A DNA stretch of 64,000 nucleotides, taken from positions 124,001 through 188,000 of the forward strand of contig CM030931.1 of NCBI GenBank assembly GCA_018136815.1, read 5' to 3'. Under the pieces are notes generated by a model. It was not told where the DNA came from and ran no database searches. It saw only the letters and a list, made by a program, of their open reading frames with translations. The stretch is from Isochrysis galbana. Lineage: Eukaryota; Haptophyta; Isochrysidales; Isochrysidaceae. The position numbers were made by a program, and so were the translations under genes. Of this stretch, positions 10,530 through 19,047 are shown one piece after another (position 1 is the first letter of the stretch; the number at the start of each line of letters is the position of its first letter).

Positions 10530-11327
10530 ATGACGGCGGCATCAAAGTTGGGCGACCCCGTTGAGAAGAGCTTTCGTATCGAGATGGCGATTGCGTCTTG
10601 GGACAAATCACTAGCGCTTGCCAGATCTTTGGGGCTGGCCCACTCCCGTCCATGGGCTAAAATACTCCTGGGGAGGGCGGGCTCTCACATGCGGCTTGCT
10701 GCCTCATTATTCGGCAGCGATAGGTCACGAGAGCACTACACACTCGCAATCATGGATGCCAGCGCTGTATTAGAGGTAGCGGCGCATAGTTCGCAAGCGA
10801 TTCTAATTCGTGCTCGCGCCTCCATCGCGCTCGCTTGCTCCGATTTCACTCAGGACGATGCCGAGCGCAACACGCGGTTAGAGCACGCTGCTCGGGACTT
10901 GAGTACTCTACAAGCAGCAGGCATAGAGGCGGGGAACGCGATGGACGTTCACACCGCCGTCACGTGGGCGAACGCAGCACCAGCCATCGCCAAGCATTTC
11001 ACTGCCGAGTATGGGCTGCCATTCCCGGAGGTGGTTGCCGATGTCACGGTTCTGGCTGTGCGTCTCAGCCGTGAGGCAGCTTCACAGGTCCCAACCCACA
11101 ACAAGCCCAGCACAAAGCACCCGAACGCTGAGCGTGTGAGCGAGCCCGCGGAACAGGGTGCGCTGCTGGTATCACCTATGGAAGACTCGCAGCCGGACTT
11201 GCTGATCAGAGCCCTGAAGCAGCGCTCCAGCCACGTTCGACTCGCCATTGTGTGGTGCGCCATTGGAGTAGCCCTTGCCTCATGCTTGCTTGCTCTCGTG
11301 CGGGCGAGTCCGCCCATGTCCTTGTGA
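10530..11327 (+). CDS. Helical-repeat (TPR-like) tail-anchored protein, hypothetical
   Basis: 265 residues if the ATG at 10530, nine bases after the gap, is the start; the frame is also open to the gap edge, so the 5' end may be missing. About residues 15-145 look like helical pairs rich in small residues and Leu at TPR-like spacing (SWDKSL...LGRAGSHMRLA...YTLAIMDASAVLE). The middle is hydrophilic. The last 25 residues form one hydrophobic segment (LAIVWCAIGVALASCLLALV) followed by a short tail, which fits a tail-anchored protein of the ER or an organelle outer membrane. I do not recognise the family. A directly repeated 70-bp unit lies just downstream (11400-11541). Confidence 0.55.
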   Translation: MTAASKLGDPVEKSFRIEMAIASWDKSLALARSLGLAHSRPWAKILLGRAGSHMRLAASLFGSDRSREHYTLAIMDASAVLEVAAHSSQAILIRARASIALACSDFTQDDAERNTRLEHAARDLSTLQAAGIEAGNAMDVHTAVTWANAAPAIAKHFTAEYGLPFPEVVADVTVLAVRLSREAASQVPTHNKPSTKHPNAERVSEPAEQGALLVSPMEDSQPDLLIRALKQRSSHVRLAIVWCAIGVALASCLLALVRASPPMSL

Positions 11328-11399
11328 CGTGGCGGCGAATAGGTTTTTTCTCCCGCGAATAGGCTTGCTTTTCCGGTGCGAGGAGAAGAGGGGCTGTCC

Positions 11400-11541
11400 T
11401 CCACATGCCTCGTTGTACAGCTTCATAAAGGGATGCCCCCCCCACACACCCGTCTCCGGATTATTATGCTCGTCCACATGCCTCGTTGTACAGCTTCATA
11501 AAGGGATGCCCCCCCACCCCGTCTCCGGATTATTATGCTCG
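11400..11541. repeat. Two-copy tandem repeat (73 and 69 bp)
   Basis: Two direct copies, 11400-11472 and 11473-11541, each running from TCCACATGCCTCGTTG to ATTATTATGCTCG-like ends. They differ only by a few bases in the C-rich middle. Confidence 0.9.
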
Positions 11542-11790
11542 GCGTCTCATGGCGAATGAGGAGGGAAGAAAATTTTTGCCGCCTTGGTCAAGAGGTCCTC
11601 TTTCCTCCTCGTTGTCGTTCCTCCTCATCGTGTGTGCAAGTCGCGTTTGTTACCAGGCCGAGAACATTGCGCCCGTACTTGTATAATGTAATATTTTTAG
11701 TGTTGTTATGTTGTTGTCTCCGTCGAAACAATGGTTGTTAGGGTTGAGGTATAGGGCTCGCGTTCCGTCGAAAGTCGAAGATGAGGAACC

Positions 11791-12185
11791 TACTTTTACA
11801 AGTAGGGGTCAATGGGGACCTCGCGCCCCCCCTTCTCCATCGCGGACACCCCCAGGGGTGGGCCCGTAGCAATCAACCACAGCCCCTGCCCTTTGGCAGG
11901 GGCTGGGCAATCATCACACTGGCCCAGACCCCTAGTGGGCGCGGGCCGTGATTCGCACTCCCACGCCCTGCGTGGGCCTGCCCTCGAGCTGACCCCCCCC
12001 CCTTCCCCTTGGTCGCCAGGCAGAGAGATGCCTCTGGGCGGCTCCCATGGCCAGCGAGGCAAGCGTGGGAGAGGCAGGGGGGGCCAGGGGCTGAGCCCCA
12101 GCCTCCACTGCCCCCTGAGCTGCCCTGGCTGGCCCTCTGGGAGCCCCCAAAGGACCTCTGAGAGCAGGCCGTGGCGCGCCGCATG
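11791..12185 (-). repeat. Dispersed about 390-bp repeat, copy A (inverted relative to 51412-51816)
   Basis: Read on the minus strand it aligns over its whole length with 51412-51816. Both contain CAGGGGGCAGTGGAGGCTGG, an internal hairpin (CCCCTGCC...GGCAGGGGC), and GGGGGGCGCGAGG followed by CCCATTG. Both end in a small hairpin (CTACTT-loop-AAGTAG). The length and defined end suggest a non-autonomous mobile element. It has no coding capacity. Confidence 0.75.
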
Positions 12186-12502
12186 GCGACGCGCCGCAGG
12201 GACACAGGTGGTGAGAGGGTGCAACTCGAGGTTCCCATTTTTTGTCACGCCCCTCCCGACTTTTTAGGTATAAAATTTCTACTGACCCCTAACTTCGCCC
12301 CTAAGTCGGGAGTTGACCGCGCGCAAACAAACATAAACACGGGGACCCATCGTGGAAAACACGATCGCCCCGCCCTTGTTGAAGAATGCAACCATGCCCG
12401 CTGCCCGAGTTGAAGAATGCAACCATGTGGGCGTCCGACTACTGACGTCCGCCCTTGCACGCGCATGGGCAGCACGCCGGGTGGCGACGTCTTCAGAAGA
12501 CT

Positions 12503-13192
12503 TTACACAGTTTCCACGCCGTTTGATTGAAAGGAAGAAGCAAGCGATTCCCCAGGAGTCTGCAGGATGCACTTCGCCCCAGTGACCGCCACTCCACCTG
12601 CAAGCGTGTGAATGAGCTGCAGCATGCGTGTGATCATGGATTGCGAGATCGCGGCGTCGTCATAGCTCGCCAAGGAGGTGCGGTTGAGAAGATGGATGTC
12701 AACTGTGTAGAGCTCCCGATTCCCCACTCGCTGGAGGCTCTCGGCCGCGCTCTTGGTTGCCGCGGACCACGACCGTGCAAAGTCGTACTTCCAGTCGCCC
12801 AACAAGAGCTGCCGGGGGTGCTGGATGCAAAAGGCCGTGGTGGTGACCACCTCCTCCAACTCATGGGCGCTTAGCGGATCGTCGCACGTCAAGGACACTT
12901 TGAATGCGAGGCCATCGGGGCTGTCCGTGAAGAAGACAACTTCTCGAAGGGTCCGTTGCACGCCGCGTTCGATGCTGAGCACTTGGGTGTCATCAAAAGT
13001 GGTGCGCGTGCGGACTCGTTGCGTGCTTGGTTGCCGCCAGAAGGCGTCGTGGCGGCTCAGGTGGACGGGTGCGTTGCCAAAGACTTCGAGGCATCTCGTG
13101 CTCACCGTACGATCCAGCTCGATCGCGCAACTCGCCAATAACCAGAAGTGGGCATCGCCTGATTGGACTACTGGACTACTGGCATCGCTCAA
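12503..13192 (-). CDS. Hypothetical protein, unrecognised
   Basis: A 229-residue uninterrupted frame, ATG at 13192. Composition is balanced, without low complexity, and mixes charged and hydrophobic residues like a soluble globular domain (for example LREVVFFTDSPDGLAFKVSL and QQ-free helices further on). No membrane segment or signal peptide is visible. It lies in otherwise repeat-rich DNA. I recognise no family, and no neighbour suggests a function. Coding status rests on length and natural-looking composition. Confidence 0.5.
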   Translation of the reverse strand: MSDASSPVVQSGDAHFWLLASCAIELDRTVSTRCLEVFGNAPVHLSRHDAFWRQPSTQRVRTRTTFDDTQVLSIERGVQRTLREVVFFTDSPDGLAFKVSLTCDDPLSAHELEEVVTTTAFCIQHPRQLLLGDWKYDFARSWSAATKSAAESLQRVGNRELYTVDIHLLNRTSLASYDDAAISQSMITRMLQLIHTLAGGVAVTGAKCILQTPGESLASSFQSNGVETV

Positions 13193-13569
13193 TGCAATTC
13201 TAGTCCTCTTTGACCATGTCGCACCGGCGAATCGCGACCATTCAACGAAGCATGCACGTCCAGTGTCATCTTTTTCACCGCTGTCCGCCCGGTGTGGTTT
13301 GGTTCATCGCACGCCATGCGAACACACTCCGTTGATTGAACGCCAGCGACGTCCGGCGACCACTCGTCTCCAGGCCACTTGTCACCACTCCCCTCCTCGG
13401 GGGTCACGAGATGAGCCCTCGCCTGCTCGGGGGTCACGCGATCAGCCGCCCTTTCCTCGGTGTCTGTGTCGGCACCGGTCATGCTGCACAGGGGGAGTAC
13501 AGGGGTCATGTTGCTTGGGCAAGGAGCAGGCCGATCCAAGCAAGACAGGGGGTGGGGAAGGGTGGAGAG

Positions 13570-13984
13570 GGGGCCGTCTGACCCCTCCCCTCCCCCCTCC
13601 CCCCTTATCTAACACCCCTCTCTTCCTCCGCGCCCCTCTGATTGGGAGCTCCCCAGGGAGCCCCCTGTCTGACACCCCTCCCCTATGTTCCCCCGCGCCC
13701 CTCTGATTGGGAGCTCCCCAGGGAGCTCCCTGTCTGACACCCCTCCCCTATATTCCCCCCGCGGGAGCCTGAGAGCAGCTCCCTGTCTGACACCCCTCCC
13801 TTATATTCCCCCCGCGCCCCTCTGATTGGGAGCTCCCCAGGGAGCTCGCTGTCTGACGCCCCCCCCCCCCTATTTTCCCCCCGCGCCCCTCCCCGTCTGA
13901 CACCCCTCCTCTCTTTCCCCCCGCGCCCCTCCCTGTCTGACGCCCCCCCCTATTTTCCCCCCGCGCCCCTCCCTATCTGACGCC
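13570..13984. repeat. Minisatellite, units of about 40-80 bp
   Basis: Seven or eight degenerate units, each beginning TCTGACRCCCCTCC and containing TATWTTCCCCCCGCGCCCC. Longer units also carry GGGAGCTCCCCAGGGAGCTC, itself built of GGGAGCTCC palindromes. The last units are shorter, having lost the palindromic part. Confidence 0.9.
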
Positions 13985-14060
13985 CACCCGATGGATCAAG
14001 GCTAACGGTAAGCGTAGTAATCCTTTCACGATACATTGCGGCATACCCCCTTCTCTCCAA

Positions 14061-14230
14061 CTCCTGGCCGAAGCAGCGCGCGCGGCCTCCCCGGAACCAG
14101 CTTCTCCGACAAAGAGGGAACTGGGGAAGGGGGAGGGGGTTGATAGGGGTAAAGGTGGGTAGTAGGGAGGTACACAAGCACACTGCCTCAGGCCGCGTAT
14201 GTAGCGGGGATTTTTAAGAAGATTTTTTTT
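14061..14230 (-). repeat. Leader-like repeat of the Gag-like element, copy A
   Basis: On the minus strand this matches the leader before the Gag-like ORF (55200-55400): AAAATCTT near one end, then CGCTAC, GAGGCAG, a C-rich stretch, GGGGAGGCCGCGCGCGCTGC and the TTCGGCC/TTCGACC block. It is closest to copy B (21392-21533), with which it shares CGTAGCGGGGATTTTTAAGA. No ORF follows, so it looks like a solo fragment. Confidence 0.65.
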
Positions 14231-14707
14231 AAAATCCGCGTTCGGATCATTAAGGAACTTGTGGGCGAGATAGGCATCAACAACCTGCATGCCTAGGTTC
14301 GTCGTGAAGAAGCGCATCTTGAAGCTGTTGGTGAGGCCGTTGGCCGATTCTACTCGTCGCTCGTTACTCGGAGTTCGCTACTCGCTCCTTGCCTGTTGCC
14401 CGTTGCGCCTCCTTTGTAGCCTGCGTAGCCTGATTCCCACGCTTGATCCTTGTACTTTGCGATCGCCTGGATTCCTCCATGCGCCTGCTTTGGCCTTCGT
14501 TACCTCGCGCTCGTTCTCGTTCTCGTTGTAGGTGTTCGTCGTTGTGGGCTTTCTTCCAGCGTGTAGCCTATCCTCGTTTTCATGTACGCGAGAGGTTTTG
14601 TAGATTCCCTCCTTACTCTTCTACTTATTCTCCTCGTGTAACCGTTGATCGCCGTCGGGTCTTACGTCGCCCCGTCGCATTCTCTTCGGCATTCTCTCCT
14701 TGTCCGG

Positions 14708-14715
14708 TCCGTTAG
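14708..14715. repeat. Left target-site duplication of the hAT-like element
   Basis: TCCGTTAG, identical to 15632-15639, directly abutting the left inverted repeat. Confidence 0.85.
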
Positions 14716-14897
14716 TAGGGCCGGGTAAGAGTTTCGCGAAACTCATCGCGAAACTTGGGTCACTTTTTTGGCCCTGAAACTTTCGCGAAACTTGGGCCCC
14801 AAAATTGCCCGTATGCGAAACTCCGCGAAACTTACCGTTACGACGTTACGGTTACGGTCGCCGCTGGCCGCTGGCGAGAGGCAAGTAACGAGGAGCG

Positions 14898-15130
14898 GAA
14901 AAAAATCTGAAGATCCAGGGCTAACGCTAACACCTATTGCTAGACTGGCATCCTCTTTCTACCTCCCGTTCGTCATCGCCCTTACTTCCCTTTCCTTCGC
15001 CCCCTTTCCTTCCCCCCCTCGTTCCTTTTACTTTGGTTTTGGGGGTGCGGCCCAAGTGCTCAGGTGCTCTGCTGCCATGGGCCCGGCTCGGAGTGCGAGT
15101 TCGAGGGAGGCCTTTCGTTATGCGCTATAG
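14898..15130 (+). repeat. Dispersed about 235-bp repeat, copy 1
   Basis: Runs from AAAAATCTGAAGAT to GGCCTTTCGTTATG and matches 26478-26715 in the same orientation. Shared blocks include CACCTATTGCTAGACTG, TTTGGTTTTGGGGGTGCG and CATGGGCCCGG. A weaker inverted relative may lie at about 61300-61440. Confidence 0.7.
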
Positions 15131-15344
15131 ACTATCTATAGATGTCGTTGCCCTACCTATCGAGGTATTTTGTGCGCCGTGCTCGTATACTTGTGTCGTT
15201 CTGGTTCCCTCCTCGTGTCGGAGTGTCGGGATTGTCTTGGCAGGACGTCCTGGGTGCGCACTTAGTTCTTAGTTGTGCCTTGTGCCTATCGTCTCGTCTC
15301 CCGGCTGATTTTCGGGGTGGCTACAACCAAGTGTATCACTCGCA

Positions 15345-15430
15345 GACGCAGGTGAAGGCGCGGGTGAAGATATCCCCGCAGGCCTTGCAAAGACCCTGGC
15401 ACCCTGGCAGAGCCCGGGGGCGGGCGTACG
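15345..15430. repeat. Dispersed repeat, copy 2 of 2
   Basis: Matches 5910-5990 (GACGCAGGTGAAG, then CCGCAGGCC, then GGGGGCGGGCG). It lies inside the hAT-like element. Confidence 0.6.
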
Positions 15431-15631
15431 GGGCATCATGGCGCCCCAGCAACCAACTACAGCTACAGCTACATTTAAAATTGCATGTACGTACATACAA
15501 CATACAACTCCTCGAAAAAGACGCGAAACTTGCGAAACTTATTGCGAAACTTGGGCGGATTAGTGCGAAACTTTGCAAAACTTTTGCGCGAAACTTGGGG
15601 GGGTCCGGCGCGAAACTCTTACCAGGCCCTA

Positions 15632-15639
15632 TCCGTTAG
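15632..15639. repeat. Right target-site duplication of the hAT-like element
   Basis: TCCGTTAG, identical to 14708-14715, directly abutting the right inverted repeat. Confidence 0.85.
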
Positions 15640-16403
15640 CAAGTCCCTGTGATGAGATCTGTGCTGCGGATATGTTAGTATGAGGGAGTGTTACCGTGAG
15701 AGTGGTGTGGGGTAGTGTCGTTGTCTGTTTGGGTCGTAGTCGGTCCGTCGGCCCCTGTCGCCCTCGTCCCTCGTTCCCGTTCTCGTCCCTCGTTCTCGTT
15801 CTCACCCTCGCTTTAGTACTCCTTGTAACAAGCAACTTCACAACGCCCCTCAACACCCAACACCCAGTCGCCCACTCGCTCGCACTCGCCCTCGAGATGT
15901 CCAAGGCGTCGTCACGCTGGCCCTCGCCTCTGCCCGTCATCCCAATTTCCACCTCAGAGGTGGATAAGCCCGTCTCACCCCGCCGTCCGCAACTTGCCGC
16001 GCCTCCCGCCGTTTCCCTTCCGTTTCCCTTCCGTTTCCTTTGCTTCCATCTGATCCCTCTTTAAGCTCAGAGCGCTCCGAGCTCCGTCAGAGTAGTGGTA
16101 CTAATGCTCAGTTGGATCATTATAGTCACAGCCTATCCAGTCAGCACATCCAAATATCTCGGATTGGGATTAGGATCAATTTTAACCCCTAGAAGTCAAA
16201 GACAAAGAGTCGAAGTAGCTGTTTGACCGCGCCCTAGAAATTAATAGTAATAGGTGGCTCGTTCCTTGCTGTGATGGGGCGTCCTGTCCCAAAGAGCATA
16301 TGTTGTATGCGTGTGAGTTTTGTGTTCCTTGTCGCACCTCGCCCGAATAAGAATTTCCAATTTTCTAAAATTAATTTTCTAGATTATCAAGCTGTTTGAT
16401 CGA
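15640..16403. other. Intergenic region with a possible Gag-start relic
   Basis: No supported gene. A short frame starting at 15897 begins MSKASSRWPSPL and later has STSEV, loosely like a frame at 40008-40330 (minus strand). This suggests an old fragment of a transposon 5' end. The part at 16100-16400 is AT-richer and featureless. Confidence 0.35.
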
Positions 16404-18905
16404 TCAATCTCCTTCAAGCTCATGGATTAACCCATGCTCCTCTATGAGGGCAACGACGTTTACAAGCTGAGAGAGAGCTTGCCGAACTTCCGCGCTAAGG
16501 GTGCGCAGGTATGCGCGCACTTGCTTGCTGCGCTCGTCGGCCCTAGTCTTGTTAAAGACGGCCCAGTCCCGGATATAGTATTGCTTCCATGGATTCAGTG
16601 GACACGCAAGCACATGAGCATGTGCATCCTGTCTGCAGTCTAGGTGGCAAAAGGCGCAGAATGCCACATTGCATCGGTCATTCGCGCATCGGAGCGCAGC
16701 ACATCCATCGAATTCAGCGAATACCTGCCTGCACCGTGGACAGCTTTCCGAGCTGAGCGCTTCGATTTCGAGCCGGGCTCTCAATGTCAGAGCCCCCACC
16801 TCACCCCTGCGCACCCATTCTCGCTCCCAAACTTCCCGCATACGCTCAAGATCACGCTGGAATTGATTCAGCTTAAGTTGATTGGCGTTGCAGACGAGGG
16901 TGTTGAAAGCAAGAGTTGTCGTGTGTCGGGCCACATCGTGCAAATTAAAGCGGGCGACACAAGGGGGGTGGGCTCGTGCCATGAAGCAAACGACGTGGCC
17001 CCCGTGTTCGTCTCCTTCTTCTACTGAAGAAATAGCATATATCTCCTTCACGTAGTCGCACAGGCAACTCCGACAAGCGATGTGGCCCGCCGCACACTCT
17101 ACCCCATTGCCGCGTGGGAAGTCATAGAAACAGATCCCACAAGTCTGCACCCGCACATCGAGGAAGGCTTGCAGCCGGGACGCGACGGCTGTAGCACGGG
17201 GGCGAGCGGCTTGGTCGAGCGCAATCATCTCGCTCACGAGTCGCGGAAGCCCCTCCGGTGCCTCTCGCAGCCCTCTTGGCAGAGCATCGTCCTGCTGGCG
17301 ATCGGCAGAGCTTGCAAGATCAAACTGGATGCGCTGTAGCGTCGCTGCATCGCACCTCGAATCCATCCTGTTCTGCACCCACTTTGTGAAAGCCAGCGCA
17401 TCGCAACCGCAAAACAGGGCGTCGAGAAGCATAATGCCGAGTGAAAATATGTCTGATGCCTTTGTTGGGCTTGCCTCAGGCGCGAGGTAGAGCAAGGTGC
17501 CGCGCATGAGGGTAGTGTTCAACGTTGCGTCATTAACGCTCAGGTCGAAGTCGCACAAAGCCGGCTGCCCGTCTGCGTTGGGTCTGTCGAACACGACGTT
17601 TTCCGGCTTGATGTCACGATGCAATATACCATTGGTGTGCAGAAAACGCACCGCCTCCGCCACTCTCTGCGCTGCACGTATGCGTGTGCTTAGATCGTGT
17701 CTCTGGCACCATTCGCGCATGTTGCCTCCTTCATACAAGGGCATCTGCATGACGACCACATTGCTATGATGCTCTATAAATGCACTTTCTATGGGAACGA
17801 TTCCTGGGTGTAAAAGCAGTCGAGCAGCGGAGGCTGAGGACTCAAAGTCGCACTCTTTGAGCACCTTATGCACCTTGGGCTCTGAGCCACGTACGGTACC
17901 CCGCTTGACACTAGGCTTGCCACTCATCATGGGGCGCACGTCATCGAAGCTCGTCTCGTAGCTCTTATCCCTCTCGCAACTAAGCCCTGCACGACGCAAC
18001 AGAATCTCAATGTCAAAGCGAACCCGAGCTGCCGGCTCTAGTACTTCCCGTGCCTCCATGGGATTCACTATACGTTGAGCACGAATCAATAGCTCGGGGA
18101 ATGGTGAAGTTGGTGAGCAGAAAGCAAACCTCTCTGCATGGTTGGAGGGAGCACCGAAGTCCTTGGCCCTCAGCACTCTTGGGAGTCTCTGCTGGAAGAA
18201 TTCATCGCGACGATGGGAGAGCCGCTCACGTTCTTCACGGCTGTCTTTGTAGCTCTTATTCAATCGAGGGAGTCGCGGGTCGCTCTGAGACGACTCCTCC
18301 GTAGTATCTTCGACTCTGCGTAGCGCCGTGCGTTCGCACCGTCGGGCCTCATCGATCTCCGCCTGTAATAAGCGCAGATGAATGAGCAAGATTTCCGCTT
18401 CGTTCCGTCGTTGCACGAGGTCCAACGCAGTAAAGAGTATGGAGCGCGTGCGTGAGATTCCCCTACCAGCAGTAACAAGCATGTGCACAATTCGCTTCCT
18501 CAGGCTTTCGTCGAACCGTCCTGTGGCTTCATGCAAGGTAGCCACCATGAGATCGGGTGCTGCCTTCACTCGCATGCCGTAGGACGATTGTCGAATGGCG
18601 GCCGCTGTATGGTTTAGGTCACAAGTGTCTACAGTTCCGCCCTCCGGAACGAAGGAAGCTCCTGTGAGCGACCTCAATGCTTGCTCCAAGGAGCCTTCCT
18701 TCGCCAAAAGTACGGCTAGTTGGAACTCGAGTAGTTCAAGACGCGCTCGTCGTGCTTTGTCGCGCTCACGAGCATGTCCAGCCCAATCATCCTCAAACTT
18801 CTGGTACAAGTCGAGCTTGAGCAACTCGGCGGTGGAGGCGCTCGCACGTCCAACCTCCTTATCTATCGCCTCTCGGATCTCATCGAGGATTGGAGCGCAG
18901 CTCAT
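16404..18905 (-). CDS. Protein kinase fused to RING and RING2/Rcat-like domains (putative E3 ligase)
   Basis: One uninterrupted frame of 833 residues, ATG at 18905. Residues 1-300 are helical, with coiled-coil-like charged stretches. A kinase domain spans about 335-585: a probable ATP lysine in KVLK (about 350), the catalytic loop HRDIKPEN at 429-436, DFD at 452-454 in place of DFG, and APE at 475-477. A RING-type cluster begins at C589/C592, and a RING2/Rcat-like cluster (CPRC at 722-725, DGC with C735 at the position of the RBR catalytic cysteine, then C740, C745, C750, C753) ends before a helical C-terminus. RING-between-RING ligases form a ubiquitin thioester on that cysteine, so the protein may couple kinase signalling to ubiquitin transfer; this is inference. 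The metal-binding Asp of DFG is retained, so activity is possible. It lies 142 bp downstream of a same-strand ankyrin gene. Confidence 0.8.
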   Translation of the reverse strand: MSCAPILDEIREAIDKEVGRASASTAELLKLDLYQKFEDDWAGHARERDKARRARLELLEFQLAVLLAKEGSLEQALRSLTGASFVPEGGTVDTCDLNHTAAAIRQSSYGMRVKAAPDLMVATLHEATGRFDESLRKRIVHMLVTAGRGISRTRSILFTALDLVQRRNEAEILLIHLRLLQAEIDEARRCERTALRRVEDTTEESSQSDPRLPRLNKSYKDSREERERLSHRRDEFFQQRLPRVLRAKDFGAPSNHAERFAFCSPTSPFPELLIRAQRIVNPMEAREVLEPAARVRFDIEILLRRAGLSCERDKSYETSFDDVRPMMSGKPSVKRGTVRGSEPKVHKVLKECDFESSASAARLLLHPGIVPIESAFIEHHSNVVVMQMPLYEGGNMREWCQRHDLSTRIRAAQRVAEAVRFLHTNGILHRDIKPENVVFDRPNADGQPALCDFDLSVNDATLNTTLMRGTLLYLAPEASPTKASDIFSLGIMLLDALFCGCDALAFTKWVQNRMDSRCDAATLQRIQFDLASSADRQQDDALPRGLREAPEGLPRLVSEMIALDQAARPRATAVASRLQAFLDVRVQTCGICFYDFPRGNGVECAAGHIACRSCLCDYVKEIYAISSVEEGDEHGGHVVCFMARAHPPCVARFNLHDVARHTTTLAFNTLVCNANQLKLNQFQRDLERMREVWEREWVRRGEVGALTLRARLEIEALSSESCPRCRQVFAEFDGCAALRCANDRCNVAFCAFCHLDCRQDAHAHVLACPLNPWKQYYIRDWAVFNKTRADERSKQVRAYLRTLSAEVRQALSQLVNVVALIEEHGLIHELEGD

Positions 18906-19047
18906 GTCCTCCCCAATCTAATAGGGTCTCATTACTGAGCGATCCCAGCAACCTGACCACGCTAGTTGGGCTCAAGCACGCTTTACCCGCATCCTTCGCG
19001 CTTTGGCCCATGTTGAGGGCTGCGCAAATCTTAGATCGAAGTTCCTG

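Larger units (their letters stand above)
14716..15631. mobile_element. Non-autonomous hAT-like element (MITE), 916 bp
   Basis: Terminal inverted repeats of 23 bp, beginning TAGGGCC, at 14716-14738 and 15609-15631 match at 22 of 23 positions. The element is flanked by perfect 8-bp direct repeats TCCGTTAG (14708-14715 and 15632-15639). An 8-bp target duplication with TAGGG-type ends is characteristic of the hAT superfamily. Many GCGAAACTT motifs cluster just inside both ends, like subterminal transposase-binding repeats. There is no transposase ORF, so movement would need an enzyme in trans. The interior contains segments also found elsewhere in the window (14898-15130 with 26478-26715; 15345-15430 with 5910-5990). 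Confidence 0.85.

Noticed and set aside
13570-13984. CRISPR-like array
   Set aside because: Repeats are long, degenerate, without unique spacers of constant length, and the DNA is eukaryotic; it is a minisatellite.
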